Source: a virus. From it: a DNA stretch of 58,856 nt. Where the stretch lies: positions 1 to 58,856 of IMG/VR virus record IMGVR_UViG_3300033183_000442. One strand, written 5' to 3'. The position numbers were made by a program, and so were the translations under genes. Under the pieces are notes generated by a model, which had not been told where the DNA came from, did no database searches, and saw only the letters and a list, made by a program, of their open reading frames with translations. Shown here piece by piece: positions 23,726-32,019 of this stretch (positions are counted from its first letter, which is position 1; every line of letters begins with the position of its first letter).

Positions 23726-23950
23726 TTAAGCCTCGCTATACCCATTACCGATCTTCCAGATTAATCTGAAATCCGGTTCAGATTTTCTATTACAATTTTT
23801 ACACCTAGCTTTGCGAACGATGTCACCGACTGTGGTTGATCCATCGTATTTCTCCAAAAGTGCTTTGACGGCAACGTCAGCAGTATGTTTGCAAAATCGA
23901 CATTCCATCGAAATGTGGTGATGCGGAATAACTCGTAGCTGCGTTTCCAT
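23726..23950 (-). CDS. Small zinc-ribbon protein
   Basis: A 74-residue protein with MECRFCKHTA and, 30 residues later, ARCKNCNRKS, forming a CxxC/CxxC zinc ribbon around a short helical segment (YDGSTTVGDIVRKA). GAGGG precedes the ATG. It reads opposite to the surrounding late genes. Zinc ribbons of this size can bind nucleic acids, so a transcriptional regulator is possible, but no family is recognised. It is one of few regulator candidates in the prophage. Confidence 0.6.
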   Translation of the reverse strand: METQLRVIPHHHISMECRFCKHTADVAVKALLEKYDGSTTVGDIVRKARCKNCNRKSEPDFRLIWKIGNGYSEA

Positions 23951-24461
23951 CGTACCCTCAAATAGAAAGAGGCAGCTCTACGCCAATTTCCTCCCAGAAT
24001 TAGCGGAGCTGCCTTCTATGGTTCCTCTCCCGTTGGAACTCTTGTGGCAGGGATAGTGCAAATTTAAATCATCGAGTCAACAGGCTAAATATTTGGGCAA
24101 AAATAAAATGCTTAAAAAGGGATGGCCAAAAAGCAAATGACCGCCTCGGGAGGAAACCTCTCTTAGCGGCCATTCTGTCTAATCGATCCTGCCAGTTACC
24201 TTCATTGGGTGTGCCCCAAATCCTGCAATCCAAGCTTTGTTCCGGTTGCCCTTCACTCTACCGTTCATGCCGACACTAACACTTGTTTGAACCATGATTC
24301 ATTCAACCGTCAATGTCTGTAATCCAACAGTTGAAACTCGATTCTGAACTTAAATCCCATTGCTGATTTTTAAGTCCGAAATTTCGTTTCCCCCAGACTA
24401 GATTAATTATCAGAGTACACAGCTTTTCGGATCTACAAAGCACTAATTTTAAGAAAAACGC
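23951..24461. other. Non-coding stretch with two stem-loops
   Basis: No gene is seen. Two stem-loops stand out: GGCAGCTC/GAGCTGCC (23971-24013) and a nested hairpin AATGaCCGC...GAGG-AAA-CCTC...GCGGcCATT (24136-24174). The region separates the moron genes from the packaging operon and leads into the DnaA-box cluster. Confidence 0.4.
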
Positions 24462-24514
24462 ATATCCACAGGGTTATCCCCAGCATTTGTGATTTATGCA
24501 CACATTCGTCCACA
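24462..24514. promoter_or_regulatory. Cluster of DnaA-box-like sites (candidate origin)
   Basis: Within 53 bp are one exact match to TTATNCACA (TTATGCACA, 24494-24502), two single-mismatch sites (ATATCCACA, 24462-24470; TTATCCCCA, 24474-24482) and one two-mismatch site (TCGTCCACA, 24506-24514), all in the same orientation. The flanks are AT-rich (TTTTAAGAAAAA before, AAATATTCATAAATGATTT after). Clustered DnaA boxes beside AT-rich DNA are typical of replication origins. A host DnaA-dependent origin, or DnaA control of the late genes, is inferred. Confidence 0.5.
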
Positions 24515-24582
24515 GATTCTGGGGAAAAATTCAAATATTCATAAATGATTTCAGTCATTTATTGATTCGGAGACCTTATGCC

Positions 24583-24849
24583 ATGGCTGATGATCGACTG
24601 CAACGCATGGAAGATAAAATTGACCGTATGTCCCAAGCGATAGTGGCGATGGCTCGCATGGAAGAACGCATGATCAGCGTATTTAAAAGGCTTGATGCTT
24701 GCGACGAGACCATGAAGAAAATCGATGAGCGTATGGATGAATCCGAAAAGCAAGCAATAGCCAGAGGTCAGAAGATCGCATTTGCCGAGCGCCTGTTTTG
24801 GATGGTGCTATCAGGCGCAGTTGGCCTCGCCTTCATTTATCTGAGGTAG
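24583..24849 (+). CDS. Coiled-coil protein with C-terminal TM (XhlA-like)
   Basis: An 88-residue protein: a heptad-patterned helix (MEDKIDRMSQAIVAMARMEE..., MKKIDERMDESEKQ) then one C-terminal transmembrane helix (about 68-86, FWMVLSGAVGLAFIYL). This is the layout of XhlA/holin-accessory-like proteins found next to phage terminase or lysis genes. CGGAG is 10 nt before the ATG used here; a longer frame starting at 24496 would run through the DnaA boxes and has no ribosome-binding site. A role in lysis is possible but not shown. Confidence 0.65.
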   Translation: MADDRLQRMEDKIDRMSQAIVAMARMEERMISVFKRLDACDETMKKIDERMDESEKQAIARGQKIAFAERLFWMVLSGAVGLAFIYLR

Positions 24850-24851
24850 CG

Positions 24852-25226
24852 ATGGATAAGCCAAAAAAGCAACTTACCGACAAGCAGACTGCATTCCTTG
24901 AACATCTTTTAGGTGATGCCCGAGGCAATGTTCGATTAGCGATGGATATGGCGGGTTACGCTAAGACGACTGCTGTCCAAGAGGTGGTTGGAAACCTCAG
25001 AGATGAAATTATGGATCGCACATCGATGATGATGGCCCTGAATGCTCCAAAAGCTGCATTCGGCATCACAGATGTCCTTGATGATCCCTCAGCAATGGGT
25101 GCGAAGAACGCCATTGCTGCAGCTAAAGAAGTGTTGGACCGAACTGGCCTTGTCAAAAAAGAAAAGGTCGAGGTCAAAACCAACGGTGGTGGCATGTTCA
25201 TCCTGCCTCCGAAAACGAATGACTAA
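24852..25226 (+). CDS. Terminase small subunit
   Basis: A 124-residue DNA-packaging protein that would recognise the phage DNA and load the large subunit. It begins MDKPKKQLTDKQTAFLEHLL with a helical N-terminal DNA-binding region (NVRLAMDMAGYAKTTAVQEV, HTH-like), and ends in a basic stretch and PPKTND tail. Position directly before and overlapping the large subunit (TAATG) supports the call. The start is MDKPKK, after the stop of the coiled-coil gene. Confidence 0.8.
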   Translation: MDKPKKQLTDKQTAFLEHLLGDARGNVRLAMDMAGYAKTTAVQEVVGNLRDEIMDRTSMMMALNAPKAAFGITDVLDDPSAMGAKNAIAAAKEVLDRTGLVKKEKVEVKTNGGGMFILPPKTND

Positions 25227-27070
25227 TGTGGCAAAACAAATCCCGTCCCAACAAAACGGCGAAGATACCTTATGCGTACAAAGCTGATGATGAAGATCCG
25301 TTGGTCCTCATACCAGATCCAATTATTGTTCAATACGTTGAGCAAGCAATGGACTATTTGGACGAAGGACACAGCTCCAGAAGGACGGCTGATTGGCTTA
25401 GTGAAAAGTCTGGTAAAACGATCAGTCACCAAGGCTTATCAAACATTTGGAAAGCCCATCGTTCAGAAACTTCAGAACTGCTTAAATCTCGCAAAAAGCA
25501 ACGGCGCAAAAATGCTCCAAAAACTGAAGCTGAAAAGCGAGTAAAAGCAGCAAAGCGAAAACGGTCAGACGCTAGACGGGTACTGACCATGGCCGAGAAA
25601 AAGATCGCAAAACTTGAAGGTAAGGATGCATCTCCAAACTCTGTATCGGATCAACTAGACTTTAATGCGGTACCACAATCGCCAGCCGAAGTCGTATTCT
25701 CCCCGAACCCTGGACCGCAAACCGAATTTTTGGCGTCAGCGGAGAGGGAGGTCCTCTATGGAGGCGCAGCAGGCGGAGGAAAAAGCTACGCATTACTTGC
25801 TGACCCACTGCGATACTTTGATAACCCTGCTTTCGTTGGATTGCTCCTTAGACGTACGAACGACGAACTCAGAGAGCTTGTGTGGCGCAGTAAGGAATTA
25901 TATCCGCAAACGCACAAGGGAGCGAAATGGCAGGAGAAGGCGAGCCAATGGGTCTTCCCAAGCGGAGCGAGACTTTGGATGACCTACTTGGAGCGGGACG
26001 AAGACGTTCTGCGCTATCAGGGTCAGGCATTTAGTTGGATCGCCGTAGACGAACTTACCCAGTACGCAACGCCATTCGCTTGGAATTATCTACGCTCTCG
26101 CTTGCGGAATACCGACCCGAATTTACCCGTCTATATGCGGGCAACTACAAACCCTGGCGGTCCAGGTCATATGTGGGTCAAAAAGATGTTTATCGACCCT
26201 GCGCCGTCCAACACAGCGTTTGACGCTCGGGATTTAGACACAAATGAGCCTCTGCTTTACCCAGAGAGCCATGAAAAAGCCGGACAGCCGCTATTTCAGC
26301 GCAGGTTCATCCCAGCAAGCCTGAAAGATAACCCATATCTGTATGATGAGGGCACTTATGAGGCAAACCTGCTCTCATTGCCCGAAAATCAGCGGAGACA
26401 ACTGCTAGACGGGGATTGGGCTGTTGCAGATGGGGCCGCATTCCCAGAATTTAGTCAGAAGGATCATGTAATTGAGCCATTTGATATTCCGCCTGATTGG
26501 CGAAGATTTAGATCGGCTGATTTTGGGTACAGCAGCCATTCAGCGGTGCATTGGTTCGCCATAGATCCATCCTACGAGACATTGATCGTCTATCGAGAGC
26601 TATATGTGAGCAAACATACGGGTAGGGACCTCGCAAAAGCGGTCCTAGAGGCCGAAATGGGCGACAAAGTGCAATATGGAATACTCGACAGCTCCTGCTG
26701 GCACAACAGAGGCCAAATTGGCCCTTCAATCGCCGAAGAAATGATCGCAATGGGCTGCAGATGGCGTCCTTCAGACAGATCCGCAGGCGCAAGGGTAGCA
26801 GGCAAGAACCGATTGCATGAATTATTGAAGATCGATGAGATCACAGGCGTCCCTGGCATCCAATTCTTCAACACCTGTCGTCAGATCATCGCTGATTTAC
26901 CAGTTATTCCCTCAGACCCTAAAGGCAGCGACGATATTGATCCGAGATACGCATCTGACCATGCCTACGACAGTATCAGATACGGCATTATGAGCCGCCC
27001 GAGAGCGTTCGATTTCGGCAAAATGCCGATGAATACTTTCAAACCAGCAGATTCAATATTTGGTTATTAA
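25226..27070 (+). CDS. Terminase large subunit
   Basis: A 614-residue packaging motor. The ATPase has Walker A YGGAAGGGKS (K186) and Walker B FSWIAVDEL (D275/E276). The nuclease domain begins with RSADFGYSSHSAV (D432) and contains YGILDSSCW and a late DHAYDSIRYG acidic site. The N-terminal 150 residues are unusual: a helix-turn-helix-like segment (about 40-80, SSRRTADWLSEKSGKTISHQ) followed by a very basic helical linker (KKQRRKNAPKTEAEKRVK), possibly helping DNA recognition. It translocates DNA into the prohead through the portal encoded next. Confidence 0.95.
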   Translation: MWQNKSRPNKTAKIPYAYKADDEDPLVLIPDPIIVQYVEQAMDYLDEGHSSRRTADWLSEKSGKTISHQGLSNIWKAHRSETSELLKSRKKQRRKNAPKTEAEKRVKAAKRKRSDARRVLTMAEKKIAKLEGKDASPNSVSDQLDFNAVPQSPAEVVFSPNPGPQTEFLASAEREVLYGGAAGGGKSYALLADPLRYFDNPAFVGLLLRRTNDELRELVWRSKELYPQTHKGAKWQEKASQWVFPSGARLWMTYLERDEDVLRYQGQAFSWIAVDELTQYATPFAWNYLRSRLRNTDPNLPVYMRATTNPGGPGHMWVKKMFIDPAPSNTAFDARDLDTNEPLLYPESHEKAGQPLFQRRFIPASLKDNPYLYDEGTYEANLLSLPENQRRQLLDGDWAVADGAAFPEFSQKDHVIEPFDIPPDWRRFRSADFGYSSHSAVHWFAIDPSYETLIVYRELYVSKHTGRDLAKAVLEAEMGDKVQYGILDSSCWHNRGQIGPSIAEEMIAMGCRWRPSDRSAGARVAGKNRLHELLKIDEITGVPGIQFFNTCRQIIADLPVIPSDPKGSDDIDPRYASDHAYDSIRYGIMSRPRAFDFGKMPMNTFKPADSIFGY

Positions 27071-27073
27071 AAC

Positions 27074-29194
27074 ATGTCCCTAATGGAACCCCCTAACGGC
27101 GTATCCCCAGATGACGCAACTGAAACAGATGCAGTTGTCGCTCTGGATGAAGATGGAAACGTCGAAGAGGAAAACATCCAATATTCCGGTATTGCAGCGT
27201 TTATTCAATCGCAATTCCGCCGTTCGAAAGACCGCCGTTTAGCGGATGAAGACCGCTGGCTGATGGGCTATCGGAACTACCGAGGTATATACGGCCCTGA
27301 AGTTCAGTTCACCGATAGTGAAAAATCCAAAGCCTTCGTCAAAATCACAAAGACAAAAGTTTTGGCGGCATACGCACAGGTCGTCGATGTTTTGTTTGCT
27401 GGCAGTAAATTCCCCCTTGGGATCGAGCCTCGATATCGTCCAGCAGGCGTTTCAGATGCGGTTAACTTTGACCCTAACGAGGTCACTGAGGAGAAGGTCC
27501 AAGAAACCACTGGGTTATCCTACAAACCACCTCGCTCAGTCACCCGTCCAGAACTGGAAAAACTAGGAGTTTATGAAAACATCCTAAAGCCAGTCGAAGG
27601 TGAACTTGCAGAAGGGCCTGGCAAAACTCCAACAGCAATTACATTCGAGCCAGCCAAAAAGGCGGCAATGCTGATGGAACGCAACATGCATGACCAGCTC
27701 ACCGAGAGCGATGGATCAAACCACCTACGTTCAGTTGCGTTTGAGGCATGTTTGTTTGGCACAGGTATCCTGAAAGGCCCCTTTGCTTTCGATAAGGAGT
27801 ATCCGAGCTGGGATGATGAGGGGAACTACGCCCCAGAGTACAAAACAATCCCTAAAGTGGAGTTTGTGTCGATATGGGATTTCTATCCTGATCCCGATGC
27901 TCGAAACATGTCCGAAGCAGAATTTACGGTACAGCGTCACCGCTTAAACCGTAGCCAGATGCGGGCATTGAAGAGGCGCCCACACTTTCGAGATGAAAGC
28001 ATCGAGCTGGCAATAGATTATGGCCCTGACTACCAGCGCCAGTATTGGGAAGATGCCTTGGAAGACGATGCATCTACCGATGCGATTGATCGCTACGAGG
28101 TGTTGGAATATTGGGGCATTCTAGATGCTGAGTTGGCTGAAGAAGCTGATATCGATCTGCCTCCAGAATTTGAAGATCGGGACGAAGTACAGGTTAACGC
28201 TTGGGTTTGTAACGGACAAATCATTCGATTGGTTATCAACCCATTCACACCAACCCGCATCCCATACTCCGCAGTTCCATACGAACTAAACCCATACTCA
28301 TTCTTTGGCATTGGTGTCGCCGAAAATATGGAAGACACTCAGCTCCTGATGAATGGTTTCATGCGAATGGCAGTCGATAATGGTGCGCTGTCCGGAAACT
28401 TGCTCATTGAAGTAGATGAGACCAACTTGGTGCCTGGGCAGGATTTATCTGTGTACCCCGGCAAGGTCTTTCGTCGTCAGCAGGGGGCACCAGGCCAGAG
28501 TATCTTCGGCACCAAGTGGCCGAACGTTTCCAACGAACTTCTCATGATGTTCGACAAAGCCCGCCAGCTCGCAGATGAAAGCACAGGCATTCCATCCTAT
28601 GCGCATGGTATCGGCGGTGTGATGGGTGTAGGGCGCACAGCATCGGGTATGTCGATGCTCATGGGGGCAGCCGCACAGAACATCAAAACAGTTGTTCGCA
28701 ACATTGATGACTATCTTCTGCGTCCGCTCGGCAAAGCCCTCTATGCGTTCAACATGCAGTTCAATTTCAGTGAAGATTACGCAAAGGGCGATCTAGATGT
28801 GTTTGCCCGAGGCACTGAAAGCCTCATGCGCAACGAAATCCGCTCACAGCGCCTACTACAGTTCATGCAGATGTCCGCAAATCCAGCAATGGCGCCATTC
28901 ATCAAGTATGATTACATCCTGCGGGAAATGGCGGCGTCATTGGATTTAGATGAAGATAAAATCTTGAATGATCCAAGGGAGGCCATGCTGCAAGCCAAGA
29001 TGATGCAAGAGATTGCTCAAATGATGCCACAGCAGCCTCAAGCAGCCCCACAGGGCGGTGTTCCAAGCGTCAATGATCCGACAGGCTCAGGCGGTGGTAA
29101 CATCGGTCCGGGCAACGCTCCAGAACCGGGTGCGCCAGGATTTACTGGTGAGGGTGGCGGTGACAACGGTGGTCAGCAAGGTCCCGTTCAGTAG
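27074..29194 (+). CDS. Portal protein
   Basis: A 706-residue protein directly after TerL. An N-terminal acidic arm is followed by FIQSQFRRSKDRRLADEDRWL and YRNYRGIYG, typical of podovirus portals; a long central domain contains YELNPYSFFGIGVAENMEDTQ and the stretch GVGRTASGMSML; the C-terminus is Gln/Pro/Gly-rich and disordered. It would form the dodecameric DNA-entry vertex. The start follows the TerL stop by 3 nt. Confidence 0.92.
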   Translation: MSLMEPPNGVSPDDATETDAVVALDEDGNVEEENIQYSGIAAFIQSQFRRSKDRRLADEDRWLMGYRNYRGIYGPEVQFTDSEKSKAFVKITKTKVLAAYAQVVDVLFAGSKFPLGIEPRYRPAGVSDAVNFDPNEVTEEKVQETTGLSYKPPRSVTRPELEKLGVYENILKPVEGELAEGPGKTPTAITFEPAKKAAMLMERNMHDQLTESDGSNHLRSVAFEACLFGTGILKGPFAFDKEYPSWDDEGNYAPEYKTIPKVEFVSIWDFYPDPDARNMSEAEFTVQRHRLNRSQMRALKRRPHFRDESIELAIDYGPDYQRQYWEDALEDDASTDAIDRYEVLEYWGILDAELAEEADIDLPPEFEDRDEVQVNAWVCNGQIIRLVINPFTPTRIPYSAVPYELNPYSFFGIGVAENMEDTQLLMNGFMRMAVDNGALSGNLLIEVDETNLVPGQDLSVYPGKVFRRQQGAPGQSIFGTKWPNVSNELLMMFDKARQLADESTGIPSYAHGIGGVMGVGRTASGMSMLMGAAAQNIKTVVRNIDDYLLRPLGKALYAFNMQFNFSEDYAKGDLDVFARGTESLMRNEIRSQRLLQFMQMSANPAMAPFIKYDYILREMAASLDLDEDKILNDPREAMLQAKMMQEIAQMMPQQPQAAPQGGVPSVNDPTGSGGGNIGPGNAPEPGAPGFTGEGGGDNGGQQGPVQ

Positions 29195-29201
29195 AAACAA
29201 C

Positions 29202-29750
29202 TTACTCAAACGGTTCTACATACATCTCACCATTGTGCGAAAGTGGGTCCCAGACTATTTCCTGTTCTTGACGCTCATTTGTGGCGAAGAAGACCTGCGA
29301 TTTTTCGATGATGGTTGAATGTATTTGTGGATTACTAAGCTTGATGCCTCGATGACCTTTGGCAAATCCCACTGCCACCTGCTTATCCAGTGTCCAAGAT
29401 AATCCATGCCAGCCGAAGATTTCACAGCCTCGATAAACCTTAAAAGCCCAAGGTAACGAATTAAACCATTTGGCTTCGCTACTTTTCACTACACTATCAG
29501 AGTTTTTGTGATGTGCATTGAATAGCTTTTTAAAATCGTTCGTTAAGTCTGAAAAATTATCACAGCCTGTCCAGTTTTGATGGACCAGTTTTACAAAGTC
29601 ATACCCTGCATCTGCTTTTGCCAGTTTTATAATGACTTTAGCTACATCTTCACTGCCTAACCCTGGACCTATGAGTGTGTAGTCATCCTGCAAATAGCGG
29701 TCAGCCAATTCTGCAGCATCAAATTCATCAACATTTAGAGCACTAAACAT
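29202..29750 (-). CDS. ADP-ribosyltransferase-like moron
   Basis: A 182-residue protein read against the late operon, in the gap between portal and structural genes. The C-terminal half shows VYRGCEIFGWHGLSWTLDKQ (in part), then VAVGFAKGHRG and, near the end, ERQEQEIVWDP. YRG, LSWT and a late E-x-E correspond in order to the R-S-E triad of mono-ADP-ribosyltransferase folds. If active it could modify a host or competing-phage target using NAD+. The N-terminal half is helical and unassigned. The family call is from motif order only. Confidence 0.55.
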   Translation of the reverse strand: MFSALNVDEFDAAELADRYLQDDYTLIGPGLGSEDVAKVIIKLAKADAGYDFVKLVHQNWTGCDNFSDLTNDFKKLFNAHHKNSDSVVKSSEAKWFNSLPWAFKVYRGCEIFGWHGLSWTLDKQVAVGFAKGHRGIKLSNPQIHSTIIEKSQVFFATNERQEQEIVWDPLSHNGEMYVEPFE

Positions 29751-29758
29751 AGGGCCTC

Positions 29759-29974
29759 ATGGACAAACAGTTCTATCGAACACTTCTAATTCTAGTGAAT
29801 GATAAAGACGTAATGGACAAAGTCCACAGCTACGTCACAGCCCGAGTTGAGGTTCTTCGCAACCAGCTCGAAATCACCCAAGATATCCAACAAATTTGCG
29901 CAATCCAAGGTGCAATTCGAGAGCTAAGACGCCTGGAAACACTGCGGGATGAAGTAATCAAAGGAGCCGAATAA
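29759..29974 (+). CDS. Small helical protein
   Basis: A 71-residue helical protein (MDKQFYRTLLILVNDKDVMD, ITQDIQQICAIQGAIRELRR) in the structural operon. It overlaps the next gene by 1 nt (TAATG). It may be a minor virion or assembly protein; no family is recognised. Confidence 0.6.
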   Translation: MDKQFYRTLLILVNDKDVMDKVHSYVTARVEVLRNQLEITQDIQQICAIQGAIRELRRLETLRDEVIKGAE

Positions 29975-30609
29975 TGGCGACGAAAAAAGAAGCCCGTAAG
30001 GGCATCAGAACTCAAGAAGGCGAAGAGATGGCCGAGAAGCGTTTTCAGCTTAATGAAGACGATGCGGATCTGAACAACGATGGCCGCTTGAGCAGTTACG
30101 AACGTCAACGAGGCGAAGCAATACAAAAGGCAATGGATGATGAGGAATTGGATGACGCCCCTGGCATGTATCATGGTGGGATCGCTTGCGGGTTGGATGC
30201 TGGCATCATGGCTGACGAATATTCAGGCAACCCTGTGCCGCCTGGATCAGGACCAGAAAACGTTCGAGACGATATCGAAATAATGGTTTCAGACGGTGAG
30301 TATATACTCCCTGCCGATGTCGTTAAGTGGCATGGCCTGAAGCACATTATGATGATGCAGGATGAAGCAAAAATGGGCCTGATGGGCATGTACGACATGG
30401 GCCTTATTCAATACGTCGAGGAGGAATCCTACGACGATGAGGAACCTACAGAAACACCTGAAGGCAATGAGGTCGAAGTGGCCGAGGTCGAGGTGGAGAT
30501 TGAGGAACCTGAAGTCCGAGAAACGGACGAATACATCGAGTCAGATTACGGAACAAAAACATCGATGTTTGGCATGGTGAAGAAGCCCAAAGTGGCCTTC
30601 ATTGTGTGA
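29974..30609 (+). CDS. Acidic structural-operon protein with EF-hand-like motif
   Basis: A 211-residue acidic protein. Near residue 30 is an EF-hand/dockerin-type calcium loop, DADLNNDGRLSSYE. The middle, with PGSGPENVRDDIEIMVSDGE and YILPADVVKWHGLKHI, is a pattern seen in proteins between portal and scaffold of marine podoviruses. A highly acidic E/V/P-rich tail follows (about 145-185), then a short basic C-terminus. It is probably an accessory head protein; calcium binding is an inference. Confidence 0.65.
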   Translation: MATKKEARKGIRTQEGEEMAEKRFQLNEDDADLNNDGRLSSYERQRGEAIQKAMDDEELDDAPGMYHGGIACGLDAGIMADEYSGNPVPPGSGPENVRDDIEIMVSDGEYILPADVVKWHGLKHIMMMQDEAKMGLMGMYDMGLIQYVEEESYDDEEPTETPEGNEVEVAEVEVEIEEPEVRETDEYIESDYGTKTSMFGMVKKPKVAFIV

Positions 30610-30651
30610 TTTTAGCTGGGCTACCCGTATTTCGGCCCCCAAGGAACCAAC

Positions 30652-31428
30652 ATGGCAAAATATAAACGAGCAGAAGAGTTAGACGACGATCTATCTTACA
30701 GCCAAGAAGTGGCGAAACAGCAGGAACCCGCAGAGCCTGAAGTAGAAAATGCGGAAGAGGCATCCTTCAAAAAGCGATATGGTGACCTACGCCGACATTC
30801 GCAAAACTTGATGTCACAAAAAGACAAAGAGATTGAGCAACTGAAGCAACAGCTTGATAGCGCAGCTAAAGGGCAAATACGTTTCCCAAAGACTGATGAA
30901 GAAATCGAGCAGTGGAGCGCAAAGTATCCGGACGTTGCCAAAATCGTTGATACAATCGCCCGCAAACGAGCCAATGAGGCACTGGAGGAGGGGGAAAGGC
31001 GTCTAGGTCACCTCAAGGACCTAGAAACTAAACTCTCTCGCAAAGAAGCTGAACAGCAGCTCTACAAACTTCACCCTGACTTTGGTGAGATTAGGCAAGA
31101 CCCTACGTTCCATGAATGGGTGCAGATGCAGCCTGCATATATCCAGGACGCACTATATAAAAATAACACAGACGCTCATGCAGCCTCTCGGGCTTTGGAC
31201 CTTTATAAAGCTGATACGGGACGTCGAAAAACAACCAATAAAAAGTCAGCGGCAACTGCTGTAGGGCGCACATCTAGTTCAACTCCTGGCGTTGAAGGCA
31301 AAGCAAAGTTTAGCGAAAGCCAAGTCGCAAAAATGAGTGACCGAGATTACGAGAAAAACGAAGAAGCAATAATGGAGGCTATGCGCTCAGGCGCATTTGT
31401 CTATGACCTCTCTGGGGCGGCCCGATAA
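30652..31428 (+). CDS. Capsid scaffolding protein
   Basis: A 258-residue, highly charged, mostly helical protein with coiled coils (SQKDKEIEQLKQQLDSAA, KDLETKLSRKEAEQQLY) and a Ser/Thr/Lys-rich low-complexity linker (about 185-215), ending in a helical KFSESQVAKMSDRDYEK region. Composition and its place before the major capsid gene match podovirus scaffolding proteins, which template prohead assembly and then leave. AAGGAACC precedes the ATG. Confidence 0.82.
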   Translation: MAKYKRAEELDDDLSYSQEVAKQQEPAEPEVENAEEASFKKRYGDLRRHSQNLMSQKDKEIEQLKQQLDSAAKGQIRFPKTDEEIEQWSAKYPDVAKIVDTIARKRANEALEEGERRLGHLKDLETKLSRKEAEQQLYKLHPDFGEIRQDPTFHEWVQMQPAYIQDALYKNNTDAHAASRALDLYKADTGRRKTTNKKSAATAVGRTSSSTPGVEGKAKFSESQVAKMSDRDYEKNEEAIMEAMRSGAFVYDLSGAAR

Positions 31429-31433
31429 AAAAT

Positions 31434-31743
31434 GCCCCGCACAAGGCGGGGCCAGTCCAACAGGGAGTGTGGCCGAAGCCACCGTCGGTATGTAGAATCC
31501 AGATTCTATAAGGCAAGTAAATTCCCAAAAAGAAAGGTCGGCCCAGATGACTACAAGAATTAGTGGCCGACCAGTTCAACTGACTCCGATAGGGAGGTTG
31601 GAGCCAGCGCCCTCACATTTCGTAGCAAGGTTACCGATGGGAGAGGAGTGACAACCTTACTCGGCGAAGAGCAAGCCCCGTCTAGTATGGGGATGATCAA
31701 GGAGGCTGCTCTTCTCAGATCACTTCGGATCTGTTGCAGCAAC
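31434..31743 (+). ncRNA. Multi-hairpin structured RNA between scaffold and capsid genes
   Basis: About 310 nt without a gene holds a chain of strong stems: GCCCCGC/GCGGGGC (31434-31452), TAGAATC/GATTCTA (31493-31508), perfect 8-bp GGTCGGCC/GGCCGACC (31536-31572), AAGGTT/AACCTT (31627-31658), GAAGAGCA/TGCTCTTC with an inner CCCC/GGGG (31666-31714), and CAGATC/GATCTG with an ACTTCG loop (31716-31733), then GTTG/CAAC (31733-31743). None has a T tract, so these are not ordinary terminators. The layout suggests a structured RNA, for example a processing or stability element, a translation regulator, or a packaging-related RNA. Function unknown. Confidence 0.6.
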
Positions 31744-32019
31744 AATGCCTTATTTAGCCCCTAACTGTCAAATTTAATCAACATATTGTGGTGAATTTTT
31801 GTGCAAACCGACTTGGTTTGTTCATGAGTTCACAAACTCACCTCATTCAGGGCCGCTTATGCCTACCCCTGAATGAACAAATATCCAGAAGACAAAGACG
31901 CAAAGTCCACCAGTGCCCAGAGGCCCGTATATACGGCGGTATATACGCACCCTCCATCAAGCACTGCCGCTCATGGGTCCTTCTGAGAATGCAACGCCAT
32001 TTTCACAAGGAGATCAACA
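31744..32019 (+). promoter_or_regulatory. Long structured leader of the capsid gene
   Basis: This gene-free leader has a CAAACC/GGTTTG hairpin (31804-31820), a perfect 10-bp stem TCATTCAGGG/CCCTGAATGA with 14-nt loop (31843-31876), and two neighbouring GTATATAC palindromes (31927-31934, 31939-31946), the first within CCGTATATACGG. It ends with a strong AAGGAGATC site before the MCP start. It may set capsid expression level or contain a promoter; no clear -35/-10 pair was found. Confidence 0.5.
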
